From the NCBI RefSeq assembly GCF_036429475.1, contig NZ_CP144125.1:1798001-1862000 (forward strand): 64,000 bases of DNA, given 5' to 3'. Below are positions 17,724 through 26,174 of this stretch, one piece after another. This DNA is from Halalkalicoccus sp. CGA53. Its GTDB lineage: Archaea; Halobacteriota; Halobacteria; Halobacteriales; Halalkalicoccaceae. The translations under genes and the position numbers were made by a program. The first letter of the stretch is position 1. Each line of letters starts with the position of its first letter. The notes under the pieces are model-generated. The model was not told the DNA's origin. It ran no database searches and saw nothing but the letters and a program-made list of their open reading frames with translations.

Positions 17724-18829
17724 TGGCCGCGACGGATCGACCGAACGACCCGGACGCCCTCGGGGCGTCCGAACTCGCGACGGCGATAGCCGACGCGCCG
17801 TTCGTCAGGCTGCTCGCCCGCGCGGACGGCGCGTCCGTCGCGGCGGCGGGCCTGCTCGCCGCCGCCTGTACCGAGCGGTCGATCCCGTTCCAGGCCAGCG
17901 TCCGACCGACGGAGGGGAACGTCGCGGGGCGAGGTGACGGCCTCGTCGTCGGGATCGGGATCGATACCGACGGCTCGTCGGCGCTCACGTCGAACCGGAC
18001 GCTCGCTGCGTACGAGAGCGCACTCGACCTCGGCTGCGATCCCGATCCGATCCTCGCGGCGGCCGGCCTCGTCGCCGACGGCGGGGATCTGACGACCGAC
18101 GAAGGGGGGGATCTCTTGGCGGACGCGGCGATCGAGCGCAGGCCCGGCGTGGGCGTCCCCACCGCGGACGTATCCGACGGCCTCGCACACACGACGTTCG
18201 TGCACACGTCGTTCTCTGGCGACGAGACGGCAGCGGGAGCCGCACTCGCCGACCTGGAGGACGACGCGCCGGAGGCGGTCGCCTCGCTGCTCGCGCTCGC
18301 GACCATAGAGAGCTCCGAGGCGAGCGCGCGAGCGGCCGAGAGCGTCGAACGGGTACTCAGACCGCACGCGAGCCCGACCGTCCCCCTCGAGACGGTCGAG
18401 GGGCTGGCGGACGTCCTCGACTGTGTCGCCCGCGAGCGTCCCGGAACGGCGCTCGCGCTGGCGATGGGCCACGACGTCCGGGTCGAGGCGCTCGACGCCT
18501 GGCGGTGCCACGCGAAGCGAGCGCACACCGTTCTCGAGACGGCGACGACCGGCCGGTACGACGGCCTGTTCGTCGCGAGGGTCGAGTCGGGACCGATCGA
18601 GACGCTCGCCCGCCTCGTCCGCGACGTCCGTTCGCCCGAACCGGTCGCACTCGTCCTCGCGGAGGGCGAGGCGGCCGCCGCGAGCGTCGAGGGTCACCCG
18701 ATCGATCGGACGACGAACGAGGCCGCGGCGGCCGTCGACGGGGCTGCGAGCGCGACGGTGAGCCGAGGGTACGCGCGATTCGACGGCGAGCCGGAGGGCT
18801 TTCTCACGGCGTTCCGGGAGGTGCTCTGA
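17723..18829 (+). CDS. RecJ-like DHH-fold protein with degenerate catalytic motifs
   Basis: 368 residues. The opening pattern FVRLLARADGASVAAAGLLA aligns with DHH motif I of RecJ-type exonucleases (expected HPDGDALAAAG), but the metal-binding residues are changed. No DHH triad is visible later. The fold therefore appears kept while nuclease activity is probably lost, as in Cdc45/GINS-associated relatives. It lies between rps15 and pcc1, overlapping both by one base (TGATG junctions). This order, followed by rps3ae, recurs in haloarchaea and ties it to translation genes. Function is inferred only. Confidence 0.75.
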   Translation: MAATDRPNDPDALGASELATAIADAPFVRLLARADGASVAAAGLLAAACTERSIPFQASVRPTEGNVAGRGDGLVVGIGIDTDGSSALTSNRTLAAYESALDLGCDPDPILAAAGLVADGGDLTTDEGGDLLADAAIERRPGVGVPTADVSDGLAHTTFVHTSFSGDETAAGAALADLEDDAPEAVASLLALATIESSEASARAAESVERVLRPHASPTVPLETVEGLADVLDCVARERPGTALALAMGHDVRVEALDAWRCHAKRAHTVLETATTGRYDGLFVARVESGPIETLARLVRDVRSPEPVALVLAEGEAAAASVEGHPIDRTTNEAAAAVDGAASATVSRGYARFDGEPEGFLTAFREVL

Positions 18830-19065
18830 TGCGCGCGACGATCCGGACCTCCGTACCCGATCCGGAGACCGTCGCGCGGGCGGTCCGACCGGACAACACC
18901 GACGAGATGACGACCCGCGTCGAGGAGGACGCGGTCGCGACGACGATCGAGCGGGAGACGGCGAGCGGCTTGCTGACGACCGCCGACGACTACGTCGTGA
19001 ATCTGACGGTGGCGACGGAACTGATAGAGCGAACGACCGACTTACAACACACAGATCATGAGTGA
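18829..19065 (+). CDS. pcc1: KEOPS complex subunit Pcc1
   Basis: 78 residues. Pcc1 is the small dimerising subunit of the KEOPS complex, which makes threonylcarbamoyl-adenosine at position 37 of ANN-decoding tRNAs. The motifs DNTDEMTTRVEEDAVATTI and the C-terminal helix DDYVVNLTVATELIE fit the family's two-strand, two-helix KH-like fold. It overlaps the RecJ-like gene by one base and rps3ae by eight, in a translation-related operon. Confidence 0.85.
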   Translation: MRATIRTSVPDPETVARAVRPDNTDEMTTRVEEDAVATTIERETASGLLTTADDYVVNLTVATELIERTTDLQHTDHE

Positions 19066-19705
19066 ACGATCCGTATCCCGACGGAAACAGGAGAAACGAT
19101 GGTACAGCGTGCTCGCACCCGAGCAGTTCGACCGGGCCGAACTCGGAAAGACCCCGGCTGACGAACCCGACCAGGTCTACGATCGGAAGATCGAGACCAC
19201 GCTCGGCGAGCTCACGAACAACGCGAGCGAGAACAACACGAAGCTCACCTTCCAGGTGACCGACGTCGGTAGCGACGCGGCGTACACCGAGTTCGTCAAG
19301 CACGAACTCGCCCGGGACTACCTGCGCAGCCTCGTCCGCCGCGGCGCCTCGAAGATCGACGCGACGGTGACGGTGCTCACCGCGGACGACCACCGGGTGC
19401 AGATCCAGCCGGTCGCGTTCACGACGAAGAAGGCAAACCACAGCCAGGAGCGCGCGATCCGCCGCCTGATGATCGACATGACCCGCGAGGCCGCAAGAGA
19501 GCGCACGTTCGAGGAGGTCGTCGACAGCGTCGTCGGCGGGCGGCTCTCGAGTGCGATCTACGGCGAGGCGAAGCAGGTCTACCCGCTGCGTCGCGTCGAG
19601 ATCCAGAAGCTGACCCTCGAGGCACGACCGGAGGAGGTCGCCGAGGAGGAGGAGGTCGCCGTCGAGATCGACGAGGAAGACGTCGCCGTCGACGACGACG
19701 AGTAA
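19058..19705 (+). CDS. rps3ae: 30S ribosomal protein S3Ae
   Basis: 215 residues, the archaeal/eukaryal-specific protein eS1. Matching segments are KRWYSVLAPEQFDRAELGKT, LTFQVTDVGSDAAYTEF, RDYLRSLVRRGASKIDATV and RRVEIQKLTLEARPEE. A very acidic C-terminal tail (last 20 residues) is a haloarchaeal addition. It sits at the platform of the small subunit near the mRNA exit. It is the last gene of the rps15 operon. Confidence 0.95.
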   Translation: MSERSVSRRKQEKRWYSVLAPEQFDRAELGKTPADEPDQVYDRKIETTLGELTNNASENNTKLTFQVTDVGSDAAYTEFVKHELARDYLRSLVRRGASKIDATVTVLTADDHRVQIQPVAFTTKKANHSQERAIRRLMIDMTREAARERTFEEVVDSVVGGRLSSAIYGEAKQVYPLRRVEIQKLTLEARPEEVAEEEEVAVEIDEEDVAVDDDE

Positions 19706-19724
19706 CCCCCGTCCCGTTTCACCG

Positions 19725-20126
19725 CTACTCCTCGACGAGTATCGCACCGATCATCCCGCCGACCTCGTGTGGGATGCAGACGTAGGCGTGTCTCCCGGGC
19801 ACCTCGAACGTGTGTTCGAAGCGCTCGCCGGTCGAGATGAGTCCTCCGCCCCCCTCCTCCCACGCATCGCGGGCCTCGGCCTCGCTCCCGTAGCCACCGG
19901 TCGCGAAGAACGCCGCGCCCTCGGGGATGCCGCCGTCGTAGGCGGTGACGGTGTGCCCGCGCGAACCGGTGTTCTCCCAGACGACCGTCTCGCCGACCGC
20001 TATCGCGAGCTCCTCGGGGAGGAACTCGTGGGCGCTCATCCCGACGTCGTAGTCGTCGGAGCCGAGCGCGGTACAGCCCGCCGTCGCGACCGCGCCAGCG
20101 GCGGCGATGAAGGCGCGTCTGTCCAT
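19725..20126 (-). CDS. halocyanin-like blue-copper lipoprotein
   Basis: 133 residues. A lipobox-type signal (MDRRAFIAAAGAVATAGC) predicts lipid anchoring outside the membrane; the double arginine suggests Tat export. The plastocyanin fold shows His in SRGHTVTAYDGG, then CIPHEVGGM, giving the Cys, His and Met ligands of a type 1 copper site. Halocyanins shuttle electrons to respiratory complexes. It converges on rps3ae with 19 bases between the stops. Confidence 0.87.
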   Translation of the reverse strand: MDRRAFIAAAGAVATAGCTALGSDDYDVGMSAHEFLPEELAIAVGETVVWENTGSRGHTVTAYDGGIPEGAAFFATGGYGSEAEARDAWEEGGGGLISTGERFEHTFEVPGRHAYVCIPHEVGGMIGAILVEE

Positions 20127-20165
20127 ACGTGAGAAAGGGGACTCGGGAGCTAAAGCGGCTCCGAC

Positions 20166-21140
20166 TCAGACCGTCGTCGAGAGGTCGAACTCCTCGACCA
20201 GTGCGAGATAGAGGTCCAGATTCGTCGTGTGACCGACCAGTTCGACGAGACGTCGGTCGGTGTCGTAGGCGACCACGCCGTAGTCCGCGAGCTTCGGGAG
20301 GTGGAGGTGGTGGAGGTCGAGGCTGACCAGCGACCGTTCGTCGTCGGAGACGTCCTCGACCGGGCCATCGGCCTCGGCCGCGGCGACGTCGTTCGCGAGG
20401 TCGCGGACCGTCACCGGGCCGGCGTGCGAGAAGAGCGCGGCAAGTACGCGCCGGCGTCGCGGGTGGACCAGTAGCCCGACGAGTTCGTTGACGGGACGGT
20501 CGCGGTCGATGGCGGGGAGCGTCGGCGCGGGTCCGCCGTGGATCGCGTAGAGCGAGCTCCAGCCGTCTCCCTCCGGAACGAGGCCGCCGACCACGTCACA
20601 GACGAGCGCGAGCGTCCTGATCGTCGAACGGTCGTACGCCGTCGGATCGAGGACGAAGAAGCCGGTCGCCCCCGCTCGTTCGATGTCGACCGAGAGCGTC
20701 CTGAGCAGCGCGAACGTCCCGAGCTCGCCGAGCGCTTCGAGTACGCTCGAGACCTCGAACCAGACGAGCGCGTCGGTCTCGATCGAGTCGAGGTGCGCAC
20801 CGAGAGCGGCCCTGATCGCGCCGACGTCGCCCGGGTCGGAGACCGATCTGACCGGGGTCGGCGGCCGCGGACCACCGGTCGGCCGTGGCCGAGCGGCGGC
20901 CGCCCCGCGCGCGAACTCGTCGATGGCGACGAACCGCCAGTCGGCCGGCTCCGCCCGTTCCGACGCCCGCCACGATCCCACGAACTCGTCGGGCGATCGG
21001 TCCCGGCCGATCGCGACCACCGTCGTGTACGTCGGGTCCTCGGCGGCGATGGCGGCGCCGGTTCCGGTGTCGAGCGCGTCCGGCGCCAGCAGTAGCACGT
21101 TCGAGAACCCCTCCGTCTCCCCGGTTGCTCCCCCTCCCAT
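20166..21140 (-). CDS. RecA/KaiC-like domain fused to a winged-helix domain (DUF7504/DUF7344 type)
   Basis: 324 residues. The N-terminal part (about 10-200) looks like the degenerate RecA/KaiC-like fold found in haloarchaeal regulators: FSNVLLLAPDALDTGTGAAI, then TDALVWFEVSSVLEALGELG. There is no Walker A motif. The C-terminal part (about 225-320) is a winged helix: HPRRRRVLAALFSHAGPVTV, LDLHHLHLPKLADYGVVAYD. That DUF7344 pattern is typical of haloarchaeal transcription factors. It is probably a DNA-binding regulator. It is divergent from the phospholipid synthase gene. Confidence 0.75.
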   Translation of the reverse strand: MGGGATGETEGFSNVLLLAPDALDTGTGAAIAAEDPTYTTVVAIGRDRSPDEFVGSWRASERAEPADWRFVAIDEFARGAAAARPRPTGGPRPPTPVRSVSDPGDVGAIRAALGAHLDSIETDALVWFEVSSVLEALGELGTFALLRTLSVDIERAGATGFFVLDPTAYDRSTIRTLALVCDVVGGLVPEGDGWSSLYAIHGGPAPTLPAIDRDRPVNELVGLLVHPRRRRVLAALFSHAGPVTVRDLANDVAAAEADGPVEDVSDDERSLVSLDLHHLHLPKLADYGVVAYDTDRRLVELVGHTTNLDLYLALVEEFDLSTTV

Positions 21141-21236
21141 TCGTATCCGAATACATATGATTAGGGCTTAACTGTTTGGGCCGCGCTCGGCGGGAGAACA
21201 CAACGGATAAAGCCCCGCTCACTCACCGGGGGAGTG

Positions 21237-21953
21237 ATGCGTCTCGCCCCGCGGTTCGTCGGCCGGCTCGGCGTCGCCGACGTGGTGACGGTCGGGAACG
21301 CCGCGCTCGGCTTCCTCGCGGCGATCGTCGCCACGCTCGACCCCTGGCGCGGGGCACAGCTCATCCTGCTGGCGGCGGTGGCGGACGGCCTCGACGGCCT
21401 GCTCGCACGTCGATACGGGGGCACCCCCGCGGGCCCGTACCTCGACTCGCTCGCCGACGTGGCCTCGTTCGCGGTCGCCCCTGCGGTCCTGCTGTTCGTC
21501 GTCGCCCGCGACGGCTGGGGGATCACCGGTGCAGAACCGTCGGTCGAGACCGCGGTCGCGCTCGGGGTGCCAGCGCTGTTCGTCGCGGTCGGCGTGGTCA
21601 GGCTCGGACTCTACACCGCCTACGACACCGCCGACCACCACACGTTCGGGGTGCCGACGACGCTCGCCGCGACCATCGTCGGCGCCGCGGTGCTGGCCGA
21701 GGTCACCGATCCGATCCCGCTCTACCTCCTCGCGATAGTTTTCTGTTACCTGATGGTCTCGCCGATCCGCTACCCCGACCTCCTCGCGCGTGACGCGCTC
21801 ATCATGGGCGTCGTCCACTGTCTCGCGGTCGCTATCCCCGGCTTCGGCGGCGGGATCTTCCCGGTCGCGCTGCTGACGCTCGCGGTGGTCTACCTCTTTC
21901 TCGGCCCGCGCTTTTACTGGGGTGACGCGGAACGGGAAGGGAAACGCTCATAG
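21237..21953 (+). CDS. pssA: CDP-lipid serine phosphotransferase-like (archaetidylserine synthase)
   Basis: 238 residues, about seven membrane helices. The CDP-alcohol transferase signature is complete: DGLDGLLARRYGGTPAGPYL followed by DSLADV (DG-x2-AR-x8-G-x3-D-x3-D). The opening VADVVTVGNAALGFLAAIVA is characteristic of the PssA/CDP-diacylglycerol-serine group, so archaetidylserine synthesis is the best guess. Serine specificity is inferred from the subfamily and not proven. I use the ATG at 21237 over the GTG one codon earlier. Confidence 0.85.
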   Translation: MRLAPRFVGRLGVADVVTVGNAALGFLAAIVATLDPWRGAQLILLAAVADGLDGLLARRYGGTPAGPYLDSLADVASFAVAPAVLLFVVARDGWGITGAEPSVETAVALGVPALFVAVGVVRLGLYTAYDTADHHTFGVPTTLAATIVGAAVLAEVTDPIPLYLLAIVFCYLMVSPIRYPDLLARDALIMGVVHCLAVAIPGFGGGIFPVALLTLAVVYLFLGPRFYWGDAEREGKRS

Positions 21954-21977
21954 ACGCGACGCGCGCTACTCGGAGAC

Positions 21978-23408
21978 ATGAGCGAGGACGAGGCTCCCGA
22001 CGAGGAGAGGGCGGAGGGAGGCGACGAGGAGGGCACAGCGGGTGACGAGCCGGAGGAAGAGACCTCGAACGAGGCGGTAGACGGGACCGAAGAGGCGTCC
22101 GAAGCCGAGGACGTGGAAGAGGACACCGCCGCCGACGAGGACGAGAACGACGATGACGACTCCGGGACCGATAGCGACGACGAGCCCGGCCTCAGCGAGG
22201 AGGAACTCCACGAGGCTCTCGACGACGCCGAGGGGATGCTCGAGGAGGCGGAGACAGAGGCCGATCTCGACGAGGTGGAGGCGACGATCGAGGCGATCGA
22301 GGTCGACCTCGGCGCGGCCGAACTCCCCGAACCGGACGAAGAGGACGAGGACGCGGAGGACCCGAGGGAGGAGCTCGAATCGCGGATCGAAGAGCTTCGA
22401 TCAGAGCTCGAAGACCAGCGCGGTCCTTACACCGAGGACGTCGTCGAGGCGATCGAGTCGGAGGTCGACACCGTCGAGGAGGAGGAGTGGACCGACGACG
22501 GCCTCGAAGAGGCGACCGCCGCGGTCGAGGCCTTCCTCACAGCGATCGACGACCTCCTGAGCGACGACGTAGCGGACTCCGTCGACGAGGACGTCGACGC
22601 ACTGACGGCAGCACTCGAGCGGGCGATCGCAGCGGTCGAGGCGGGAGACCTCGATCCCGACGCCGATAGCGAGACGATCGCCGCGCTGCTGGAGGCGACC
22701 GACGACCTCGAATCCGATCTCGACGACGCGGAGGTCTGGCTCGACCTCTCGGTGCGCGAGCGGATGCAGCGTCAGGGCTTCTACGACGTGCTCAGTCACT
22801 ACAAGGACTACCCGCCGGAGTGGTCGGCGCTCAAGGAACACGAGAAACGTGGCAACGCCGACATGGTGTTGCTCGCGTTCGAGATGTTCGACTCGGACTT
22901 CATGGAGGAGCACTGCCTCTCCGCACTGAAGCGGATGGGCGACGAGCGCGCGGTCGAGCCGATGATGGAGCTGGCACAGAAGCGCAACAAGCCGGCGATC
23001 GAGATCCTCGGGAAGGTCGCGAGCGACGAGCCGGTCGAGATGCTCCGCGAGTACGCCGCCGCCGAGAAGGATCCACAGTTGCAGTACGTCACGCTGAAGG
23101 CCCTCGGCGAGATCGGGAGCGAGGAGGGCACGCAGGCGGTCGCCGACCAGCTCGTCGCGGAGAGCTACGAGGTGAGGAGCAGGGCAGCCCGCGCACTCGG
23201 ACTGATCGGCGACACACGGGCGGTCGACCCGCTTTCGACGGTCCTCGCCGACGACGAGAGCGATGTCGTCCGCGCGAGCGCGGCCTGGGCGCTCAACCAG
23301 ATCGGAACCGAGAGCGCGCTGTCGGTCGTCCGCGAGTACGCCGAGGACCGGGCGTACATCGTCCAGTCGGAGGCGAAGAAGGCCGAGACGGCCACCGCGG
23401 GCGTCTGA
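21978..23408 (+). CDS. acidic HEAT-repeat protein
   Basis: 476 residues. The first 75 are almost entirely acidic low-complexity sequence. A helical, coiled-coil-rich middle (about 75-260: EELHEALDDAEGMLEEAETE and similar) follows. From about 265 to the end lie HEAT/PBS-lyase repeats, recognisable in DERAVEPMMELAQKRNKPAI, YVTLKALGEIGSEEGTQAVA and AARALGLIGDTRAVDPLSTV. HEAT arrays are protein-interaction scaffolds. No catalytic motif is present. It is 24 bases downstream of pssA and may share its transcript. Confidence 0.85.
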   Translation: MSEDEAPDEERAEGGDEEGTAGDEPEEETSNEAVDGTEEASEAEDVEEDTAADEDENDDDDSGTDSDDEPGLSEEELHEALDDAEGMLEEAETEADLDEVEATIEAIEVDLGAAELPEPDEEDEDAEDPREELESRIEELRSELEDQRGPYTEDVVEAIESEVDTVEEEEWTDDGLEEATAAVEAFLTAIDDLLSDDVADSVDEDVDALTAALERAIAAVEAGDLDPDADSETIAALLEATDDLESDLDDAEVWLDLSVRERMQRQGFYDVLSHYKDYPPEWSALKEHEKRGNADMVLLAFEMFDSDFMEEHCLSALKRMGDERAVEPMMELAQKRNKPAIEILGKVASDEPVEMLREYAAAEKDPQLQYVTLKALGEIGSEEGTQAVADQLVAESYEVRSRAARALGLIGDTRAVDPLSTVLADDESDVVRASAAWALNQIGTESALSVVREYAEDRAYIVQSEAKKAETATAGV

Positions 23409-23439
23409 ACTTCTTATAGGAAGCCGGCCCAGCTGTGGC

Positions 23440-25086
23440 GTGTCACGGTGGTCGTCCTCGCTCGTCCCCGTTACCGTTTTCGCGTTCGTTCTCGTAGCCA
23501 TCGCGATCGTCGCGGTGGGGTCGATCGGGACGGCCTCCGGCTCCGGGGCACCACAGATCGTCGAGGTCTATCCGAACACCGCCGCCGAGGGGAACGCGGG
23601 CGAACACGTCGTGGTCTCGTTTCCCGAACCGACGGATCTGAACGGGTGGGAACTCGCCGACGACCGCTCGACGGTCCCGCTCGGAAACGGGACGGCCGAG
23701 GGGAGGGTCGCGTTCAGCACCCACCCCGGCTACGCAGCGGTGTTCGCGGAGGACCCCGTCCACGGACTCGACGGGTTCATCGCACTCTCGCAGGAGGGCG
23801 ACCACATCCGGCTGCTGTACGAGGGTGTGGTCGTCGACGAGGTTCGGTACGACCGGGCGCCGAGAGCACAGCGATGGGTCCGTCTCGGTCCCGACAGTGG
23901 ACCCGGCCACGAGGAGTGGCGCTGGATCCCCGAGCGAGCGACCGGGTTCGAGGCCGAGAGCTACGAGGTGGAGGAGGCGACGGTGTTCGTCCTCCCCGAC
24001 GCACCCGAACTCCCGACCGAGGTGCTCTCTAGTGCCGAGGACAGACTGCTCTTCGCCGGCTACACCGTCAGTTCGGAGCGTGCAGTCGGGGAACTCCTCG
24101 CGGCACACGACCGAGGCGTCGAGGTGGTCGTCCTCGTCGACGGGACGCCGGTCGGCGGGCAGACCGAACACGAGGCCGAGGCGCTCGACCGGCTCGCCGA
24201 CGCCGGCGTCGAGGTCCGGGTGTTCGACGGCGACCGCCAGCGGTATCGGTTTCACCACGCGAAGTACGCTGTCTCGGACGACCGCGTACTGGTGCTCACC
24301 GAGAACTGGAAACCCTCCGGGACCGAGGGTCGTTCCAGCCGTGGCTGGGGCGTCTCCGTGACCGACGACGCCGTCGCCGAGGACGTCGTCCGTGTGTTCG
24401 AAGCCGACTCGTACGGCCACGACACGGTCGTATGGAATGAGTACCGCGAGGACCGGGAGTTCGTCGGTTCCGAGCCGGCGAACGCGACCTACCCCGCCGA
24501 GTTCCGGGCGAAGACGCTGCCCGCCGACTCCGTTCGGGTCGTGGCCGCTCCGGACAACGCCGAGGGAGAGACGATAGCGATGCTCGCGGGCGCCGAGGAG
24601 TCGATCCGCGTCCAGCAGGTCTCGGTCGGGGATACCGACCACCCGTTCGTCGAGGAGACGATGGTCGCCGCCGAACGTGGCGTCGAAGTCGAGTACGTCC
24701 TGGATGGGTCGTGGTACGTCGCGAGCGAAAACCGCGAGTTCGTCCGCTACGTCGAGGAGCGACGGACGGAGGACGGGCTTCCGGTCGACGCCCGCGTCGT
24801 CGAACCTCGCTCGCGCTTCGAGAAGGTCCACACGAAGGGCGTGATCGTCGACGACCGGAGGGTGCTCGTCTCCTCCGTGAACTGGAACAACAACTCCGTG
24901 CGGAACAACCGCGAACTCGGCCTGCTCGTCGAGAGCGAGGAGGTCGGGGGGTTCTACGCGAGCGTCTTCCGGTCGGACTGGTACGGCGGCCGGTGGCAGT
25001 TGCCGGTCGAGTTCGGCGCGGGGGTAGCGATCTCCGTGGGGCTCGCGGGCTGGATCGGGAAACGTGCGATCCGGTTCGAGGGGTGA
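23440..25086 (+). CDS. secreted phospholipase D-like protein with lamin-tail-like N-terminal domain
   Basis: 548 residues from a GTG at 23440, chosen because a signal/membrane helix (LVPVTVFAFVLVAIAIVAVG) follows at once. The next 110 residues (IVEVYPNTAAEGNAGEHVVV, DLNGWELADD) resemble a lamin-tail-type beta domain. Two HKD motifs then follow: HHAKYAVSDDRVLVLTENW and VHTKGVIVDDRRVLVSSVNW, each H-x-K-x4-D. The pair forms one active site in PLD enzymes, nucleases and lipid synthases. A C-terminal helix (GVAISVGLAGWIG) may anchor it. The substrate is unknown. Confidence 0.85.
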   Translation: MSRWSSSLVPVTVFAFVLVAIAIVAVGSIGTASGSGAPQIVEVYPNTAAEGNAGEHVVVSFPEPTDLNGWELADDRSTVPLGNGTAEGRVAFSTHPGYAAVFAEDPVHGLDGFIALSQEGDHIRLLYEGVVVDEVRYDRAPRAQRWVRLGPDSGPGHEEWRWIPERATGFEAESYEVEEATVFVLPDAPELPTEVLSSAEDRLLFAGYTVSSERAVGELLAAHDRGVEVVVLVDGTPVGGQTEHEAEALDRLADAGVEVRVFDGDRQRYRFHHAKYAVSDDRVLVLTENWKPSGTEGRSSRGWGVSVTDDAVAEDVVRVFEADSYGHDTVVWNEYREDREFVGSEPANATYPAEFRAKTLPADSVRVVAAPDNAEGETIAMLAGAEESIRVQQVSVGDTDHPFVEETMVAAERGVEVEYVLDGSWYVASENREFVRYVEERRTEDGLPVDARVVEPRSRFEKVHTKGVIVDDRRVLVSSVNWNNNSVRNNRELGLLVESEEVGGFYASVFRSDWYGGRWQLPVEFGAGVAISVGLAGWIGKRAIRFEG

Positions 25087-25108
25087 TCACCGGGAGCGAG
25101 TCCGTACC

Positions 25109-26077
25109 TTAGTAGCGAGGAGACCGGGGGGAGGAGGACGACGAGAGCGGTGTCGAGAGCCACTCGGCGAGCAACCGCTTGGTGGCCTCCTCGGTCCGAA
25201 CACCGTCGTGATCGGTCGCCAGTTCGACGTTCTCCGCGCCGTCGAGCGTCGGGCTCTCCGGTCTGAGAAGGAAGAACCGGTCGTCACACCCCCGGACCGT
25301 GTGGTAGTCGATCGCGTCGTCGTTCGGGGTCGCGTCGGGATGGTTGAGTTCGTACAGCGGTTCGCCCGGCGTGTCGGCGCAGCTATGCGAGATGAACGCA
25401 CAGACCCGCGTGTTCCCCGGTCCCTCCCTGCACCCCGGCCCACAGGTCCAGGTGCCCCGGTTCGCCCCCGCCAGCCCGACGACCGTCTCGACCCGGTCGT
25501 AGCGTTCCGGGTAGTTTTCCAGGCCGTCCAGCCAGTAGCGAAGGCCCGTCACGCCCAGGCTGTGGCCGACGACCTGCACCCGGTCGACACCAGTGTACTC
25601 GCGGATCCTCGCCACGAACCCGTCCAGCTGGTCGCGCATCTCCTCGTGGGTGCTCCCCTCGCGACCGAACGTGATCGACCAGAGCGCGTCGCCGCCGAAC
25701 CCCCGCTCGACGAGGTACTCGGCGTGATCGAGGAAGTCACACGCGTCGCGGGAGTTCCCGTGGGCGAAGACGACCGGATAACGGTCGAGGCCGGGGTCGG
25801 TACCGAGGGACTCGTGGCCGCCCCAGCCGCCGTACCCGTCGGTTTCGAACGGGAGCCGAGCGTCGTCGGTCCGCTCCCACTCGCAGGGATCGCCCGCTTC
25901 GATCTGCAACCCCGCGAGCTCGGTGTCGCCACGCTCACCGCTCGTGGCGCCGCTTCCCACGACCGGTACGGCCGCCGTAGCACCGATCGTCCGAAGCACG
26001 CGTCGCCTGGTCGGCGTGTTCCTCCCCGCGTTCGGCCGCGTATCGCGTGACACGGTCGAACTCGGGCGCTGAGTCAC
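25109..26077 (-). CDS. Tat-exported lipase-like alpha/beta hydrolase
   Basis: 322 residues. A twin-arginine signal (TPTRRRVLRTIGATAAVPVV, about 22-42) predicts export. The oxyanion region PVVFAHGNSRDACDF and the nucleophile elbow VVGHSLGVTG match class-2-type lipases. Several cysteines (TCGPGCREGPGNTRVC) may form disulphides outside the cell. The likely catalytic Asp lies after FFLLRPESPTLDGAEN and the His in the ATDHDGVR stretch. It converges on the PLD-like gene, and both could act on lipids outside the cell. Confidence 0.83.
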   Translation of the reverse strand: MTQRPSSTVSRDTRPNAGRNTPTRRRVLRTIGATAAVPVVGSGATSGERGDTELAGLQIEAGDPCEWERTDDARLPFETDGYGGWGGHESLGTDPGLDRYPVVFAHGNSRDACDFLDHAEYLVERGFGGDALWSITFGREGSTHEEMRDQLDGFVARIREYTGVDRVQVVGHSLGVTGLRYWLDGLENYPERYDRVETVVGLAGANRGTWTCGPGCREGPGNTRVCAFISHSCADTPGEPLYELNHPDATPNDDAIDYHTVRGCDDRFFLLRPESPTLDGAENVELATDHDGVRTEEATKRLLAEWLSTPLSSSSSPRSPRY

Positions 26078-26174
26078 TTAGGCGCTGAGCCTGTACACTG
26101 GTCGCGTGACGGAGTCGTGTCGGGAGTTTCCGGGACAGGAGGAAGTCGACGATGGGTGTGCCGGTTCGAAAGGA

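Noticed and set aside
24296-25090. Antisense reading frame under the PLD-like gene
   Set aside because: Extreme Arg/Pro/Ser content and no motif; both HKD motifs lie on the + strand.
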